From assembly GCA_963855995.1 (NCBI GenBank), contig OY979731.1:4682942-4746941 (forward strand): 64,000 bases of DNA, read 5' to 3'. Positions within the stretch are counted from its first letter, which is position 1. Each line of letters opens with the position of its first letter. This document shows positions 49,814 through 62,465 of this stretch, one piece after another. Position numbers and translations under genes: made by a program. This stretch comes from Muricea muricata. Lineage: Eukaryota; Cnidaria; Anthozoa; Malacalcyonacea; Plexauridae. The notes below the pieces were generated by a model. The model was given only the letters and a program-made list of their open reading frames with translations, did no database searches and was not told where the DNA came from.

Positions 49814-50720
49814 TAATAAACGCCGTGCCCATCAATCGCAGTAAGGGCGAAACATCTGTCTATGCTGGGGTAGGGGTATTTAATATCGCCTTCACACTTT
49901 TCAATCTTTCACCACTGTGTGCAGTAAAATCTGTATTATGTATTTCATTCTATATTTGTAATATTTTACTCCGTTTTTACAGATGGTCCACCTTTGTCTC
50001 TGAAGGAGATTGTTTCTAATCACACTGTGAAACCAAGTGTCCAAGTAAACTGTAATTATCTTTGCTACAAAGAACCCAAATGTGTTGGGTTTAACTTCAG
50101 AACCAAAACAGATGAGAAGCAGCCGGTAAACTGTCAACTCGCTAACACCACTAGAAGGAAAATTGATAAAACACGGGGAGACTGGACACTATTTTATGAT
50201 GTTGACGTTGTATGTATATTTGAAATGTTCGTAACCGGTCAGTTTCTAGTGAAAACTTATGTACACTATACAGCTTTACATGGATGTTTACCAAAGTTGA
50301 CTGCACTCCTGATTTTAGTGCGCAGTGATGACAAATTTGTGCAGTGATGAAAGAAAAATGTGCAATCGCAAAATTTGCATTCCTGTTTCAAACGATATTA
50401 AGCTCTATGCAGTGTGTGAACAACAGTATATAAGTGTGGTCTTCCAGGCAAAAATTATTAAGCAGATGCATGGAAGATAGAAATTTATTAAAATTCGGTA
50501 AAATGGATTGTCTATAGTCAAAGTTTAGTTGATTAGCAAAGGTATTTCTATTATTTGACCCAAGGTACATAATTGACTTTTATCTTTAACCTATTCTCTG
50601 AAATTTGAACATATATTTCCATGCATGTAAACCTATACTGCGTTCACGAGTTTGCTCATATTTATAAGAATAAAATTAATATTTGAAAAAAGAAATACAT
50701 GCTCGTTGCCCTAGACGCAA

Positions 50721-50737
50721 CCCCCCCCCCCCCCCCC
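50721..50737. repeat. Poly-C run in copy D intron 2
   Basis: Seventeen consecutive C. Length in reads may be unreliable. Confidence 0.9.
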
Positions 50738-52550
50738 TAATTGCTACAATACTGCAAGTGCTGGTATAGGTGTTTAAACTTTTTTATTTTTATAGGCAAA
50801 GAATGAAGGTAAGACAAGTTCTCATATATCCGTCATTTATACTACTCGATAATGCATTATCATTTACCTTTATAATGACTAATGTACTAAGAAATTACTA
50901 CGAAAATTACTAAGTTGTATTATGACGAACAAGGGTGCAAGACAAATTTTCAGTTCCTGCTTCAAGACTTCAAATAAACTTCTTTCAAGTAAGAAGGTTC
51001 TTAAAACAATTAAAATAATTTCTTCTTGTACTGATGCGAATATTTTTCATGGTAAGGACGGTGTTCTTACCTAGAATTGCGTATAGGAATTATCAATAAC
51101 TGTATATGAGATACTGAATTCATTGCATACATCATTAATTTTTCTAACAACACAGCGTCTTTACCTTTGTAGAACTAAAGAGCCGAGTTGAGGAGCGTTC
51201 AACACCGAGTACGTGAACTGAAATACGAAAACAAGACACCAGTCTACCCAGTGGAAACTACGATATCAACCCTGACAACCGCACGTCTAATACTGTTGCA
51301 GTCTACTGTGATATGACCTCAGAGAATGGTACTGGTGTGACAGTGATTGGACATGATAGTGAATCAAGGACTGAGGTATGATATTATGGGCGGTCAGATT
51401 ACCACTCTGATATCAGAGCATAGGAGCGAGCATGTTGCTACTAAATACATAATAGGTTTGGCATCTACCGCCGGATTGGAAAAAGCATTTGGTAATGCAG
51501 TCCTTATCAACGTTCCAACAACGGCAAAAATAATTACTCTTAAACAAGAATTATTCATTATCGTAACTTATACATACATTCGTTTTTAATAGTTTCTGTC
51601 TTATATTAAGAGTAAATATATACCAAGAACGAGGAATATAAGCGATGTATTTTCCCAAGGAGCAACAGAGTCCGATGGCAAATATATCACTAATGTGTAG
51701 CCGAGGTTCTTGGAAGAAAAGACTTTTGAATTATCGATTTTTTGAGTTTCTTCACATTCGACTTTCATTTAATTTTTCATTTAAGGTAAATAGCTGAGTT
51801 CTAGACCGCTGTACATCCCTTTCAAGCAGATTTAAAAATGAAACTAGAAATATATGCATGCATGCAAAACCCCTCGCCTCAAAATATCCAAGATCCAGCT
51901 ATATTTTTGGAACATATTTTTAAAGGATTTTGCCGTTTTTGCTCAATTATAGCATATGTCAAAAAAATTATTTATCTCTTTTTTCCCTATTGAACTCTAA
52001 GTGGATGGCTATGAAGCACGTGGCTCCTACAGCCGGAAGGTTAAATACAACATACGCATGGAGCAGGTTAACTCTGGGTTCTATTTTGGACAGCAAGGTG
52101 GTCCTTCGTCGTGGTGGGTGTCCCGAGTTGGCGCGAAGATGACGTATTGGGGAGGAGCTCCACCCAGCAGCTTTAAGTGTAAATGTGGAATAACCGACAG
52201 TTGTGAGGTTAAAGACGAAGTATGTAACTGCCACAAGAATGAAAATATTTGGACCGAAGATAGTGGCGACCTTACGGATAAAGATGCACTGCCTGTCACT
52301 GAACTGAGGTTTGGAGATACTGGTACTACTAAGGAGGGAGATGATGAAATTGGTTACCACACCCTTGGGGCTCTTCGCTGCTGGGGATAATAAACAGTGG
52401 ACTTGCGCTGAAGACCAGGTCATGAATTAATGATAACTGCATGTTATCATAGCTGAACATGGCGTATGAAAGGATGTACATGCTTTATACAGACTGTAGT
52501 AATAGGGTTTTGTGGTATTTTGCGCGATTATACGTTATCTATATAGATAT

Positions 52551-52645
52551 TTTATTTTCAAAATTTCACAACTATATCGTTACACTGTGTGTTTCATGCT
52601 AGGCGACGATATAGTTGTGAAATTTTGAAAATAAAGTATTTATAT
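52551..52645. repeat. Hairpin with perfect 30-bp arms, downstream of copy D
   Basis: Arms 52551-52580 and 52616-52645 are exact complements with a 35-nt loop. Just upstream (52487-52530) is a diverged relative of the palindrome arm at 18452-18517. Confidence 0.9.
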
Positions 52646-53990
52646 AACATTATTATATATACAGTATCTATACACTGTTGTAGCGATCAAGGTTTAGTCC
52701 GAGTTGCTTTTTTATGCACTACCACTCCTATTGTTTTTTAACAAAGGCTAATAACAGTTAGGAAAATCTTTACAGAGTCTTTGTCTAATAATGAATGCCA
52801 TGCCAGAAACGCGCAAGTTCAACAAGTCTGCTACAGGGTTGCGATCATCAAGACGATATCAGGATGCATTTGCATCACTTGCTCCGACTTGATGATAATA
52901 AGTCTGCTGCAAGTTGCAAACAGCAGACAGTAGACTTGATGCAAGTTGTCGAAATCGGGCTTAATGCAAGTTGTCAATAGCATTTTGACAAAACCATTAA
53001 AAAACATAGGAAATAACTGGATATCTTTATTTTATCCGTCTTATAGTTATACTGGAATACACTTGTCATTTATGATGTTAACATTATGAAAAGATAGCAT
53101 TTAAAAAGTACGATAGCATTTAAAACATTAATATTAAAAAGTTTAAGAACCATTTCATTAGCAACAGACTAACTTAAACATTGTCATTTGTTAGTACATT
53201 CTTCTTCTTTATTCGACGCTGTTGATTTTCAAAGATATTCCCCATAAAATGTCAATATTTCACTTGCGTAGGATGGTCAAGTCTATGATCATATGCATTT
53301 TAATATTCATTAAAATTGTAAAGAGAAATTTCAGACACAATCATTAAACTCAGGTAACAGCACTGTAAAGTTTGAATCTTTTCTAGCTAAGTATTTCATG
53401 TTTCAGTCGAATATATTATATATAATGACGTAGAAATTCATTTTGCACATGCATGCATTATCAAAACTGATTGAAAACAAAACAAAATTACCGAAACGAC
53501 CTGCTTTCTGCAACTACTCTTAACAAGGTACTGTATTAGGGCCACACTAGCTTGTACACTTTTCAAATAAAGAACAAGTTGAGACGACAATTACCCTACT
53601 GTGCTGTTGAGCCACATATGCAATCTTGACTTTTCTTCGTCGTTTTCTGTGGAATACTGTTTAATGTCTTTAGTATGAAAATCGTACGAAACATGATTAA
53701 AATGTCAGTTTTGGTCTCACTCCCATCTATATATACACCAAGTAAAGAACTATACTTTGACTGCACCGATCTGACTGCACGCTTCAATCTTTATTTTTCG
53801 CTTCAATCTTTCAATCTTCTGATGTTTATGTTAAAAATATCTTTCTTGCTGTTGCTTGCCGTTTGTCAATACCAGAATGGGTTGGTCGAATCACGAATGC
53901 GATCTGTGACTTGATTGGTTGTTAGGTTGTTCTTCAATTTTTAAGGCCAATAAAATGTTGTATCGATTATTCGTGGCAATTTGTCGTTAG
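52646..53990. other. Intergenic, no gene seen
   Basis: No supported gene. Short frames (for example near 53680-53910) lack any recognisable feature. Confidence 0.45.
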
Positions 53991-54268
53991 TATAGGCAAA
54001 GAGTAGAGACCACAAAGAGAGGCAGGTTCAGTTAAAAAAGCGTAAGGTGCTTTCGTGATGATTCGTCATGGGGGTCATATTTCTAACCAGCGCCCTAAAT
54101 ATACGTGTTTCCGCCCGGAAATATTAAAGATGGGCTACTAATACCGGGGGGAAACACCTCTGTTTAGGGCACTGGCTCGGAACATGGTTCCCATGACGAA
54201 TCATCACAAAAGCACCTTAGGCTTTTTTGACTGAGCCTGCCTCTCTTTGTAGTCTTTACTCTTTGGTA
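53991..54268. mobile_element. MITE with about 85-bp inverted repeats
   Basis: The ends read TATAGGCAAAGAGTAGAGAC and, inverted, TATACCAAAGAGTAAAGAC. Pairing continues inward through AGAGAGGCAGG, AAGGTGCTTT and GATGATTCGTCATGGG. TA borders fit a TA-targeting element. The centre holds another small inverted pair (GGGCGCT-like/AGTGCCC). Confidence 0.8.
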
Positions 54269-56095
54269 TATGTAATAGCGTGGTTTCAAAAGCAACTTGG
54301 GAAAAAAACATGCACCAGTGAGTTTTTCAATGACGCCAAATTTGCACGAGTTCGCAGAACGAGGAAATATTCGAAGGAAAAGGGAACATTCGAAACAAGA
54401 ATATACACCCATTACATCGAGATCGCTCCCCTTCACTTTTGCCTTAAAAACTTTAAATTTACGCCTATAACGCCGTGATAAATACATGTAATGTAGTTGG
54501 AACTTTCCAATAGTGGTATATATTATTTAAATAAATAGAGTTCGTTGAAAACCCAGCCAAATTTGACAGCAGACGCCGCCATATTTGTTTTTTTTGTTAA
54601 AAAAATTTGCACTCCCGTTTTCCTGCGTCAAATTTGATTGGTTCTCCTGTTGTTCGCCAGATAACAATAAAGGCCTGTTCAAACGAAGCCAACATCATGC
54701 AACATTGTTGGGCCAACAATATCGGATATTCCCCGAGCCAACGGTGCGAAGCGCCGTGCGAGGGTACTAATTCCGCTCGGCTATTTACACCCGGGAAAAG
54801 GAAAGCATAGCGAAGTCTGAAGTTCATCAAATATCGCGGGCGCGTGGTTCAAGGGTGGCGGTGAGTGGGTGGTCATCACTGATCTCAAAAATATGGTGGA
54901 CTATATTGCACTACAATATTTCGTATTTTTGCAAAAAGATTTGGCAACTTTCACAACCAACGAAGGGTGGTCATTTCTGATCTAAGGAATATGGCGGACT
55001 ATCAGGAGTAGCAAACACTTAAGGCATCCAAAAAGGCGAGAAATAAGACGAAAACGACTGCCACAAGACTCTTGAAGAGAGATTAATTCGGGGAAAATAC
55101 AGAGAAGCGCCAAGAATTGACTATGGCGTGAAACACAAGGCAAGTTTGTTGATAATGCGTATTTATACTTTTGTTTTAATGCTTTATAAAGGCCGGCGTA
55201 GCCGTACTCATCCAGTCTATTCACTGTTTAAATTCCAGAGTAAGTTTATGTTTTGTAAATGCAAGACTGTCTTCTTATTAAATGTAATTAATAGGTCGTA
55301 TGTTATACCAAATTTAAGCTTACATTAGGCGTAATAACATACTGATGACAAATGTAGTTCCATTTAAAAAAATTGTCAATAAAACAAGGATTAAAAACTG
55401 ATATTTTGTCATTTTGAAAAAATATACAGAAAGAATAACAATTGCCGTGTTGCTATGACAACAACCTATGCAAGTACTTCATGTAATTCCGAAAATACAG
55501 TTGCATGCTCTTAGTTAGTGGCGAGGGGTTGCTGCATGCATGTATTTCTAGTAAGTATTCTGTAATCTGATTGGCTCGCTACTGGTAGGATATTAGCTCA
55601 TATCCTACTAGTAGAGAAAACAAAATGGCGGCCGAAGTTTTTCAATCGCAAAAAATCTTGTTTTGAGAATTTTGGCAGTCTTTCTTGGCCATATGTGCAA
55701 CACACAAACTTAGATAAAGTTTTTGAAGGTTAGTACTTGATTTAAATGTCACCTAAACAAGCATAAAATACAGTTTTTTTACGAATTAATACTGAATAAG
55801 TCTCCCGAAAGCTGGAAAAGATTATAATTGTTTTGAATTGCTATAATAACAAATACTGTGCTCAATTTTGAGGTCAACAAATGTTTCGCCAAAACATTTA
55901 TATTTTTTAAGAATTTGAAACTTTTAGGAAAATTTGTTTGAAACATATAATTTTAAATAACGATAAGTAGTGTTTTGTGCGGTATTAGCTGAAGTTGTTT
56001 ACATTGCTAAACTCGATCACTGATAAGTATATTTTATTAAAATATAACTGCATCGGAAAGTTTTCTTGGTAGCAGTTGTTGTCTATATAATAAAA
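54269..56095. other. Intergenic, no gene seen
   Basis: At about 54670-54720, AGGCCTGTTCAAACGAAGCC and TTGTTGGGCCAACAAT look like a truncated MITE. Otherwise no supported gene. Confidence 0.45.
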
Positions 56096-56219
56096 CAGTT
56101 ATTCTACTCACTCCCGTCGTATTTGAGCGATAGCCGACTCGGTGCTACGCACTTCGTCGGCTATTTGCTCATATACGACTCGAGTTCGTAGAATAACTGC
56201 TAAATATCATGCGAAGCTT
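56096..56219. repeat. Inverted-repeat element
   Basis: CAGTTATTCTAC (56096-56107) pairs with GTAGAATAACTG (56208-56219). Inner arms GTCGTATTTGAGC and GATAGCCGAC pair with GTCGGCTATTTGCTCATATA. A half-copy is at about 59920-59975 (CGTCGGCCATCAGCCCATAC). Confidence 0.8.
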
Positions 56220-56429
56220 CATCCAATTAGTGTGAATTATATCATTCAGTTATAAAACCACTGGCTTTGTGTGCTTTTTTATGGACGAATTTTGCGATAA
56301 AGTCATATAAATTTACACTTTAAAAAAGACGTGTTAATTTTTGTCCAAATTATAGCTAGAAATGTAGTATATGACGAGATGAATATCTCATTTGATTACT
56401 TTATGAACGTAGTGACTACATATTTAGTT

Positions 56430-56880
56430 TTAATTCGATGTATTTGCAAGTACAAAGATATGAAAGTGGTGACTGTTTATCATTTCAATGAAAAAAAAAT
56501 CGATGTCATACTTTGGGAACATTAAACAAGGAAGTGTTATATGCTCCACAGTAAAATTGCTTGCTTATGTCGTTCTGCTCCGGACAAAATTATATAAATT
56601 TCATCAAAATTTTAAAATTATTCACTCAACATATTAAATCATTCGAAATTCAAAGTTATCGAATATTTGAAATCATATGTTAAAAGGCACATCATTATAA
56701 CGATTAAGCCGTCAAGTAAACATATGAGCCATTAATCCAACGCAAAATTAAATCAAAAGTAAACGGATCTGAGAACCGCAATGTTAAACCGACGAATTAA
56801 TATTGTTATTTCCGCCAATGTAAAATGTAACTTTCGTTTCCGGTTACGCATTCTTTTCCTTTAGATTTGTTTTTCGACTG
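56430..56880. repeat. Array spacer repeat (copy 3)
   Basis: Homologous to 40640-41170 and to the sequence flanking the solo LTR. It carries the empty site for that LTR. Confidence 0.75.
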
Positions 56881-57550
56881 AGTTTGACTATATTTTCCAC
56901 GTTTTAGAATATCTCACAACCAAACTTTGCCATTTTATGAAATTTAAGCTGTTATTTCTACAGCTGTGATAATAAATTTTCCCAATTCAAAGTTTGTTTA
57001 ATGTGTTTGCAATTTAGTTCAACTAATTGTTAGAACTCAATTGTTAACGTTAATGTAATTCATGAAGTTCATGCTTCCGGGCTATTTACACTTGGCCGAG
57101 CAAGGACATCGCTTGGTGCAAAGTTACTTGCCGTTATGTCGACGTTTTATGTTGCCTCTTGTAGGCATTCCGGAAAACGAATTACCAGCTGCAAATGCAA
57201 AAAAAATGACTTCCGTTCGCGGTCAAACATTGCAGTTATCACCCTTTCATATATTAACTCTAAATACGCAATTATAACTCTAATCCTCATTGAATATTAC
57301 AGACATTCGCTTTGGAATATGCTCGGCTAGTCGTTGACTAATATAATTTGAAGAAAATATTATCTCGAATAATTACTTAATTACGTATTACATTTACAAC
57401 GCCTAAACATTTGTTATGAATTATTTTTTCTACTTGAGGTAGGCCGTTCCTCCACCACTGTTATGTATTTCTGTTAATTTGACTGCGCGAGGTAGCGGAT
57501 CTTTACAGGTGTTAATTCTACAGTTCAATATAGTCGTCTTCTTCTTCTGA

Positions 57551-57983
57551 GTTTGTTGGTCTGTCTTGTCTTTTTCTGTCTGTTCGCTTGAGTAGAGTTT
57601 TCACTTCTCGGCTACTCTGCAGCTACTCAGCAACTACTTCGACTCCTCAGCAACTACTTCTGCTCCTACTGTCTTCTTCTACTCCTCCGGCTCTTCTGTC
57701 TTCTTCTACTCCTCCGGCTCTTCTGTCTTCCTCTACTCCTCCTCTTCTGTCTAGCTTCTTCTTCTCCTCCGGCTCTTCTGTCTTTTACTCCTCCGGTTCT
57801 TCTGTCTTCTTCTATTCCTCCGGCTCTTCTGTCTTCTTCTTTTGAGTTTGTTGGTCTGTCTTGTCTTTTTCTTTCTGTTCGTTTGAGTAGAGTTTTCACT
57901 TCTCGGCTACTCTGCAGCTACTCAGCAACTACTTCGACTCCTCAGCAACTACTTCGGCTCCTACTGTCTTCTTCTACTCCTTC
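57551..57983. repeat. Pyrimidine-rich minisatellite between two 135-bp direct repeats
   Basis: About 57551-57690 is repeated at about 57849-57983 (TTGGTCTGTCTTGTCTTTTT ... CTACTGTCTTCTTCTACTCC). Between them are several CTCCTCCGGCTCTTCTGTCT units. Ser/Pro-rich and Arg-rich frames here are repeat artefacts. 57984-58440 shows no gene. Confidence 0.85.
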
Positions 57984-58440
57984 GAAATTCAACCGTGGCG
58001 GTCCATTTATACTAACGGTTGTAACTGTGCAGGTGTATGTACAAAGTTTGAGCTACATTGGAATTTTCCTTATTTACAACAAAACAGTATTTAAGTTCAA
58101 GTATCATTACTTATACTGTGGCGCTAAACGGAAGAGATAACTGAAATGTTTATGCAAGAAACCAAATTAATTTTTCAAACATTGACAGTTCCAAGTATCA
58201 TTAGTTATTTTTGATGTCAACGGAAGAGATAACTGACATGTTTGTGCAAGATACCAAATTATTTCCTTGTACTTGCAAAATTAAAACAAACATGCCATCA
58301 TCTTTCCCGCTGACGTATGTAGTGTTTACCTTGCCTGGGGAATGTAATTTGGCTATTTTTATGCTATTTATGTACTGCTTCGTAACACATTCACTAAATA
58401 TAGCTAATTGGTAACTTTAATTGTGTAAACAAGGTATAAT

Positions 58441-59400
58441 TGCATGCGAAGCATTTTCCAATTCGTCTTAAATGATATTTTAGCCAAATGTCGATGGCAG
58501 ATGACTACGACACATTATAGGTGTTTTATCTTCTACATTCGTCCCTAACGTTAACCTTGCGGACTCTCATTACGGTAAAATTTATTGCAGAGCAATGTCA
58601 GGTGTTGGACTATGTGCGTGCGGGACGTACTGAAATATTAATTGTTTAGTTTAAATTTTTATTATAAGTTGGCGCTAATAGCTTCTTGTTGTAATAGTAA
58701 AATGAAGCTTTTCAATAATACTTAATTTAATTTAGAGTCGGTTTTCTTTGATGTGCCGTGGGTTTTATCTCGGATAATAAAACCTCGAAGAATCTCGACT
58801 TAAATTGTTTAAAGTCAATTGTTTAAAAACCTTCTGAAAAATGTTAGTTGAATACCTCGAAAGTCGGGATTTATGTCGTATAAAGCCCTCAGACGCTGGG
58901 CGTCCTTGGGGTCTTGTATCGCATAAATCCCACCTTCTCGTTAGCTCTTAACTCTAACATAATATATAGAGCTGCAAGTATAAGTAAACGTGACGCATAC
59001 TCAAGATTTCTTAAACGTAATTTCTGCCCATTGTAGACGGCAGATGACTACAAGATGAAACGCATATGCATGCTTTCCGTCCTCGACTATTACTTAAAAT
59101 GTTGACTTTATCCTTGCTGATTCTCAACAACATAGCAAGATTCAACGCGTGTGAGACAATGTCGCGTGTGGGGTGCATGCTGAAATATTAATTGTTTATT
59201 ATAAGTTGCCCTTAGAAGGTTTTTGCCGTAGTAGTAAAATGCTACTATATGAGTAATTATGAGACGCATATTTATATCTTCTTGAATGTTATTTCAGCCC
59301 ACTGAGACGCCAGATGAATACAAAACATGATGGGTACTTTATGGCCTTCACTTCAGTGGCTCTACTATCCATTCCCTACACACTGTTTTTTAGTCAAATT
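58441..59400 (+). pseudogene. Three decayed promoter/first-exon units before copy E
   Basis: Units at about 58441-58690, 58985-59240 and 59250-59400. Each has the promoter block (GACGCATA, TTCTT-AA-GTTATTTCAG-like, ACGGCAGATGAC). The first two also hold an exon-1-like signal peptide sequence and the GTACTGAAATATTAATTGTT tail seen before copy D. The middle unit still has an open leader from the ATG at 59066 (LLLKMLTLSLLILN) but lacks the donor. The last is cut after ATGATGGGTACTTTATG. Confidence 0.75.
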
Positions 59401-59657
59401 ATGCAAGGGCTCGGTCGACGAGCAAAAATGTTTAATCAACAATTTCAATTAAATGTGATTAATATATCGCTGAAATTTACACGTTTATTGGTGACAAAAC
59501 ATTCTTTAAGAACACAGACAGGCGACAGAAGAAACTTCCTATGAATATATTCACAAAACTACATGCAATTAAGTAGCTATAATAACGTTCAATTATTATA
59601 AGAACTTAAGTTCTACAGTGTAAACATTTAATTCATTGTACACGACTAGATAATTAC

Positions 59658-59695
59658 GTGACGCATATCTAAAGTCCATTAGATGATTCCGAAAC
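59658..59695 (+). promoter_or_regulatory. Putative core promoter of copy E (shortened)
   Basis: GTGACGCATATC begins only 38 bp before the ATG. The TTATTTCAG part found in the other copies is deleted. Confidence 0.4.
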
Positions 59696-62190
59696 ATGAA
59701 GGCAGTCCTATCTCCTCGATTCAGAATGTTAACCTTATCCTTGCTGTTTCTCAACATAGCAGGATTTAAAGCAGAACAATGTCGCGTTTGGAAATATCTG
59801 ATCGTCAGTGAAGGTTAGTATTTTACCTTTTCAAAAAAATCGTCATGTTTAATAGGAATAAATTTGCGCGCAAACCACCGAAAATAAAAACAACCTCGTT
59901 TATCTCGTTATTTTTATACGCACCTCGTCGGCCATCAGCCCATACACGACTCGAGCTCATGGAATAATTCCTAAATATACAACTTTTACTGATCATAAAG
60001 TTATACATTGCTTTCTGTCGTATTCATCTGTTTTGTGATCCATTCCTTTGAGCATATATTGATAAAAAATTATATCTAGCTACCAGTTTATATTGTAGCA
60101 CAGCTAATGCATGATCCGTCTAATAGGTGCTCAACCACATTTTGTATTTATTTAGCCTTGCGTCGCCTTTTACAACCAATTACGAGGCTGAAATAAAGTA
60201 CTTACAATATTTTGTACTTCGTTAAAACAGGACCACCTTTGTCTACGAAGGAGATTATTTCTAATCACACTGTGGAACCACATGTCCAAATACACTGTCA
60301 TTATCTTTGCTACAAAGAACCCAACTGTGTTGGATTTAACATCAGAACAAAAACTGATGAGAAGCAGCCAGTAAACTGTCAACTCACTAACACCACGAGA
60401 AGGAAAACTAATAAAAGGCCGGGAGACTGGACATTATTTTACAGTGATGTTGATGCGGTATGTATATTTGAAATGTTTGTAATGAGTTTCTAATGAAAAT
60501 GTTTTAATGGTATACATTAACGCTATAGCACAACACAGGGTATACAGGGTGTATTTGTAAGGAATAATTAATTTCTTAACGTTTACGCTTTTTGGCACAG
60601 CTTCACGAATAACAGCGATTTCAGGTATAGTCAGTAACAGCGATTTCAGGTATAGTCAGTAACAGCGACTTCACGTAGTAATACACAATTATCACACCAG
60701 ATTTTGTTTATCCTTGGCGGGACAATAATTAAGGTTGATAAAAAGTCGGTCAGTGTGGTATTTTTCAAAATTACATCCCACCTAAGGTCGAGAAAAGTTT
60801 CAGCATGGGTGGAGCTTACAGAAGAGGCAAACATTTTGTACTGACAGAACTTATCAACTGATTTGAGTAAATTCCTTATAAATACGCACGAATAAGATAC
60901 AGTATTCTGTTTGGTCAAATAACAAGAAATTGTGAACGTTTTACAAATTTTTCAAAATTTTCGAAAGGTCGTCAGAGGAATTGCTAAAGTTGAGGAAATA
61001 AATTATTCAAATATTTCCATAATGCTTCTGTTGTCGCGACTGTAATATATTTTTTATTTCCATAATATATTTTTAATTTTTTATAGGTAAAGACTGAAGG
61101 TAGAAATACGAACATGACAGGTTTTTATACTCGTCATTTATGGTACTGGATAAATACTTTCATAAACCCTATACGAAATTAAGATTTCTATATCTTTAGC
61201 ATATCAGTTAAAGATGAGACTATACGCGGCGAATAAGGTTGCAAGACAAATTTTCAATTCTTATTTATTCTTGTCAGTGTACTCATGATCGAGGACATTT
61301 CTTCATGATTATAGACTATTTTGGGCAGAAGAACAACTTTATTGGCAGAAATTTCTCATAGAAATTGCAGAGAGAAACATACTGAAATGACCAAGCGGAT
61401 ATGACGATTTCACCTTTAGCTCTTAACCAATAAAAACTCCTAAAATATTTTTAACAAATAATAATAATATTTATTATATAAGCTTAGTGTTATATAGAAA
61501 CTTTGGCTACTCGGAAATGTCGTATTAGACGCGCGGTAAAAATATCGTATCAACACACGTAAAAATACGATATTTTTAAGTGTGTTGATACGATTTTCCA
61601 GCCAATGAGAAGTCACAAAGTAAATTTAACTATCTAATCACAACGCTTTTTATAAATTATATATTTTTTTAAATTTCTTTAGCCATTTTTCATCTTTCAA
61701 ATTGTTTTGTACAAAGTTTTACATGTAAAATTTGAAAACCATAAACAAATTAATGAAAAAGACGTTGACGAGTTCAAAGAAGCGGAAGAAAACCAAAAAA
61801 TTAAAAGAAAACCAGGACTAGACGTCAATTTAATCCATTCTTATATCGTAAAGGAAGCCGCATTGCATGTCAATAGACCTCCGAGAATGAAAGAACTGTC
61901 GCCGTTTGAACTCAATACACATGAACTGAAACAAGTGAACTTAAAACGTTTGTTAAATATCGTTTTTACTGTAACTTACTTTGTTTTAAAGTTATACTAT
62001 ACCGTTTTTGCCGTTGTTTAAAATGCATGCGAAGGTTTATATAATAAAATGAATAATACATGAGTGCTTGGAAATACCAGATTTATTTCTCCTGTTAAAC
62101 CTGATATCTCAGATATCAAGTTCAACACTCGAAATAAATCTGGTATTTTCGCACAATCATGTATTATTCTCTGTATATTGCGTACATGAT

Positions 62191-62241
<51 letters not shown>

Positions 62242-62465
62242 GATAAAACGTTACCATTGTAGAATTAAAGAGCCGAATTAAGGAGTGTTCAACACCGAGT
62301 ACTTGTACAGAAATACGAAAACAAGACACCAGTCTACCCAGTGGAAACTACGATATCAATCCTGACAACCGCACGTCTAATACTGTTGCAGTCTATTGTG
62401 ATATGACCTCAGAAAATGGTACTGGTGTGACAGTAATTGAACATGATAGTGAATCAAGGACTGAG
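59696..62465 (+). CDS. PAN/apple + CNTNAP-type fibrinogen-like secreted protein, copy E (partial, runs off the right edge)
   Basis: Exons: 59696-59813, 60231-60457, 61087-61099 (13 nt, encoding VKTE) and 62263-62465. Together 561 nt, 187 open codons. Signal peptide MKAVLSPRFRMLTLSLLFLN..., two residues shorter than the others. PAN/apple-like exon: HCHYLCYKEPNCVGFNI, VNCQLTNTTRR. Exon 4 begins the fibrinogen-like domain (SRIKECSTPSTCTEI, AVYCDMTSENGTGVTVIE) with an extra cysteine (KEC). It ends at a phase-0 GTATGA donor at 62466. No exon 5 is found to 64000, so it must lie outside the window, if present. No lesion is seen. With copy B, it is the best candidate for a working member. Confidence 0.8.
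60611..60677. repeat. 25-bp tandem repeat in copy E intron 2
   Basis: AACAGCGATTTCAGGTATAG plus TCAGT, repeated twice with a partial third copy. Confidence 0.9.
61546..61595. repeat. Small inverted repeat in copy E intron 3
   Basis: ATCGTATCAACACAC pairs with GTGTGTTGATACGAT around an inner AAAAATACGATATTTTT. Confidence 0.8.
61707..62021 (+). pseudogene. Possible Crypton/DUF3504-type recombinase N-terminal relic in copy E intron 3
   Basis: The frame contains DVDEFKEAEENQKIKRKPGL, DVNLIHSYIVKEAA and MKELSPFELN. The spacing (acidic helix, +K+ motif, DVNL helix, ELSP.ELN) recalls the N-terminal core-binding part of Crypton-derived tyrosine recombinase-like proteins. No catalytic domain follows. 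A weak call that could be chance. Confidence 0.3.
62052..62168. repeat. Inverted repeat with 38-bp arms
   Basis: Arms 62052-62089 and 62131-62168 (AATAATACATGA...ATTTATTTC) pair with few mismatches. The centre contains GATATCTCAGATATC. MITE-like. Confidence 0.8.
62194..62241. repeat. (TAA)n microsatellite
   Basis: About 16 TAA units ending 22 bp before the exon 4 acceptor of copy E. Confidence 0.95.

Larger units (their letters stand above)
47534..52390 (+). pseudogene. PAN/apple + CNTNAP-type fibrinogen-like protein, copy D (several lesions)
   Basis: Exons by homology: 47534-47657, 49983-50209, 50796-50808 (13 nt), 51173-51375 and 52001-52390. Exon 1 (MKAALCPRLLLRMLTLSLLI...) and exon 2 (NYLCYKEPKCVGFNF, VNCQLANTT) are open. 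In exon 4 codon 51214-51216 is TGA where the others have TGT (Cys of STCTEI). The exon 5 acceptor reads CTCTAA|GTGG instead of CTCTAG|GT, so the nearest AG would shift the frame by one base. Exon 5 also lacks about 19 residues, including two cysteines (the CEQFIKYEC segment), and then runs open to LGALRCWG and TAA. Three independent lesions make it a probable pseudogene, unless spliced differently. Confidence 0.85.

Noticed and set aside
57588-57899. Ser/Pro-rich (plus) or Arg-rich (minus) protein
   Set aside because: Generated by a pyrimidine-rich minisatellite between direct repeats.
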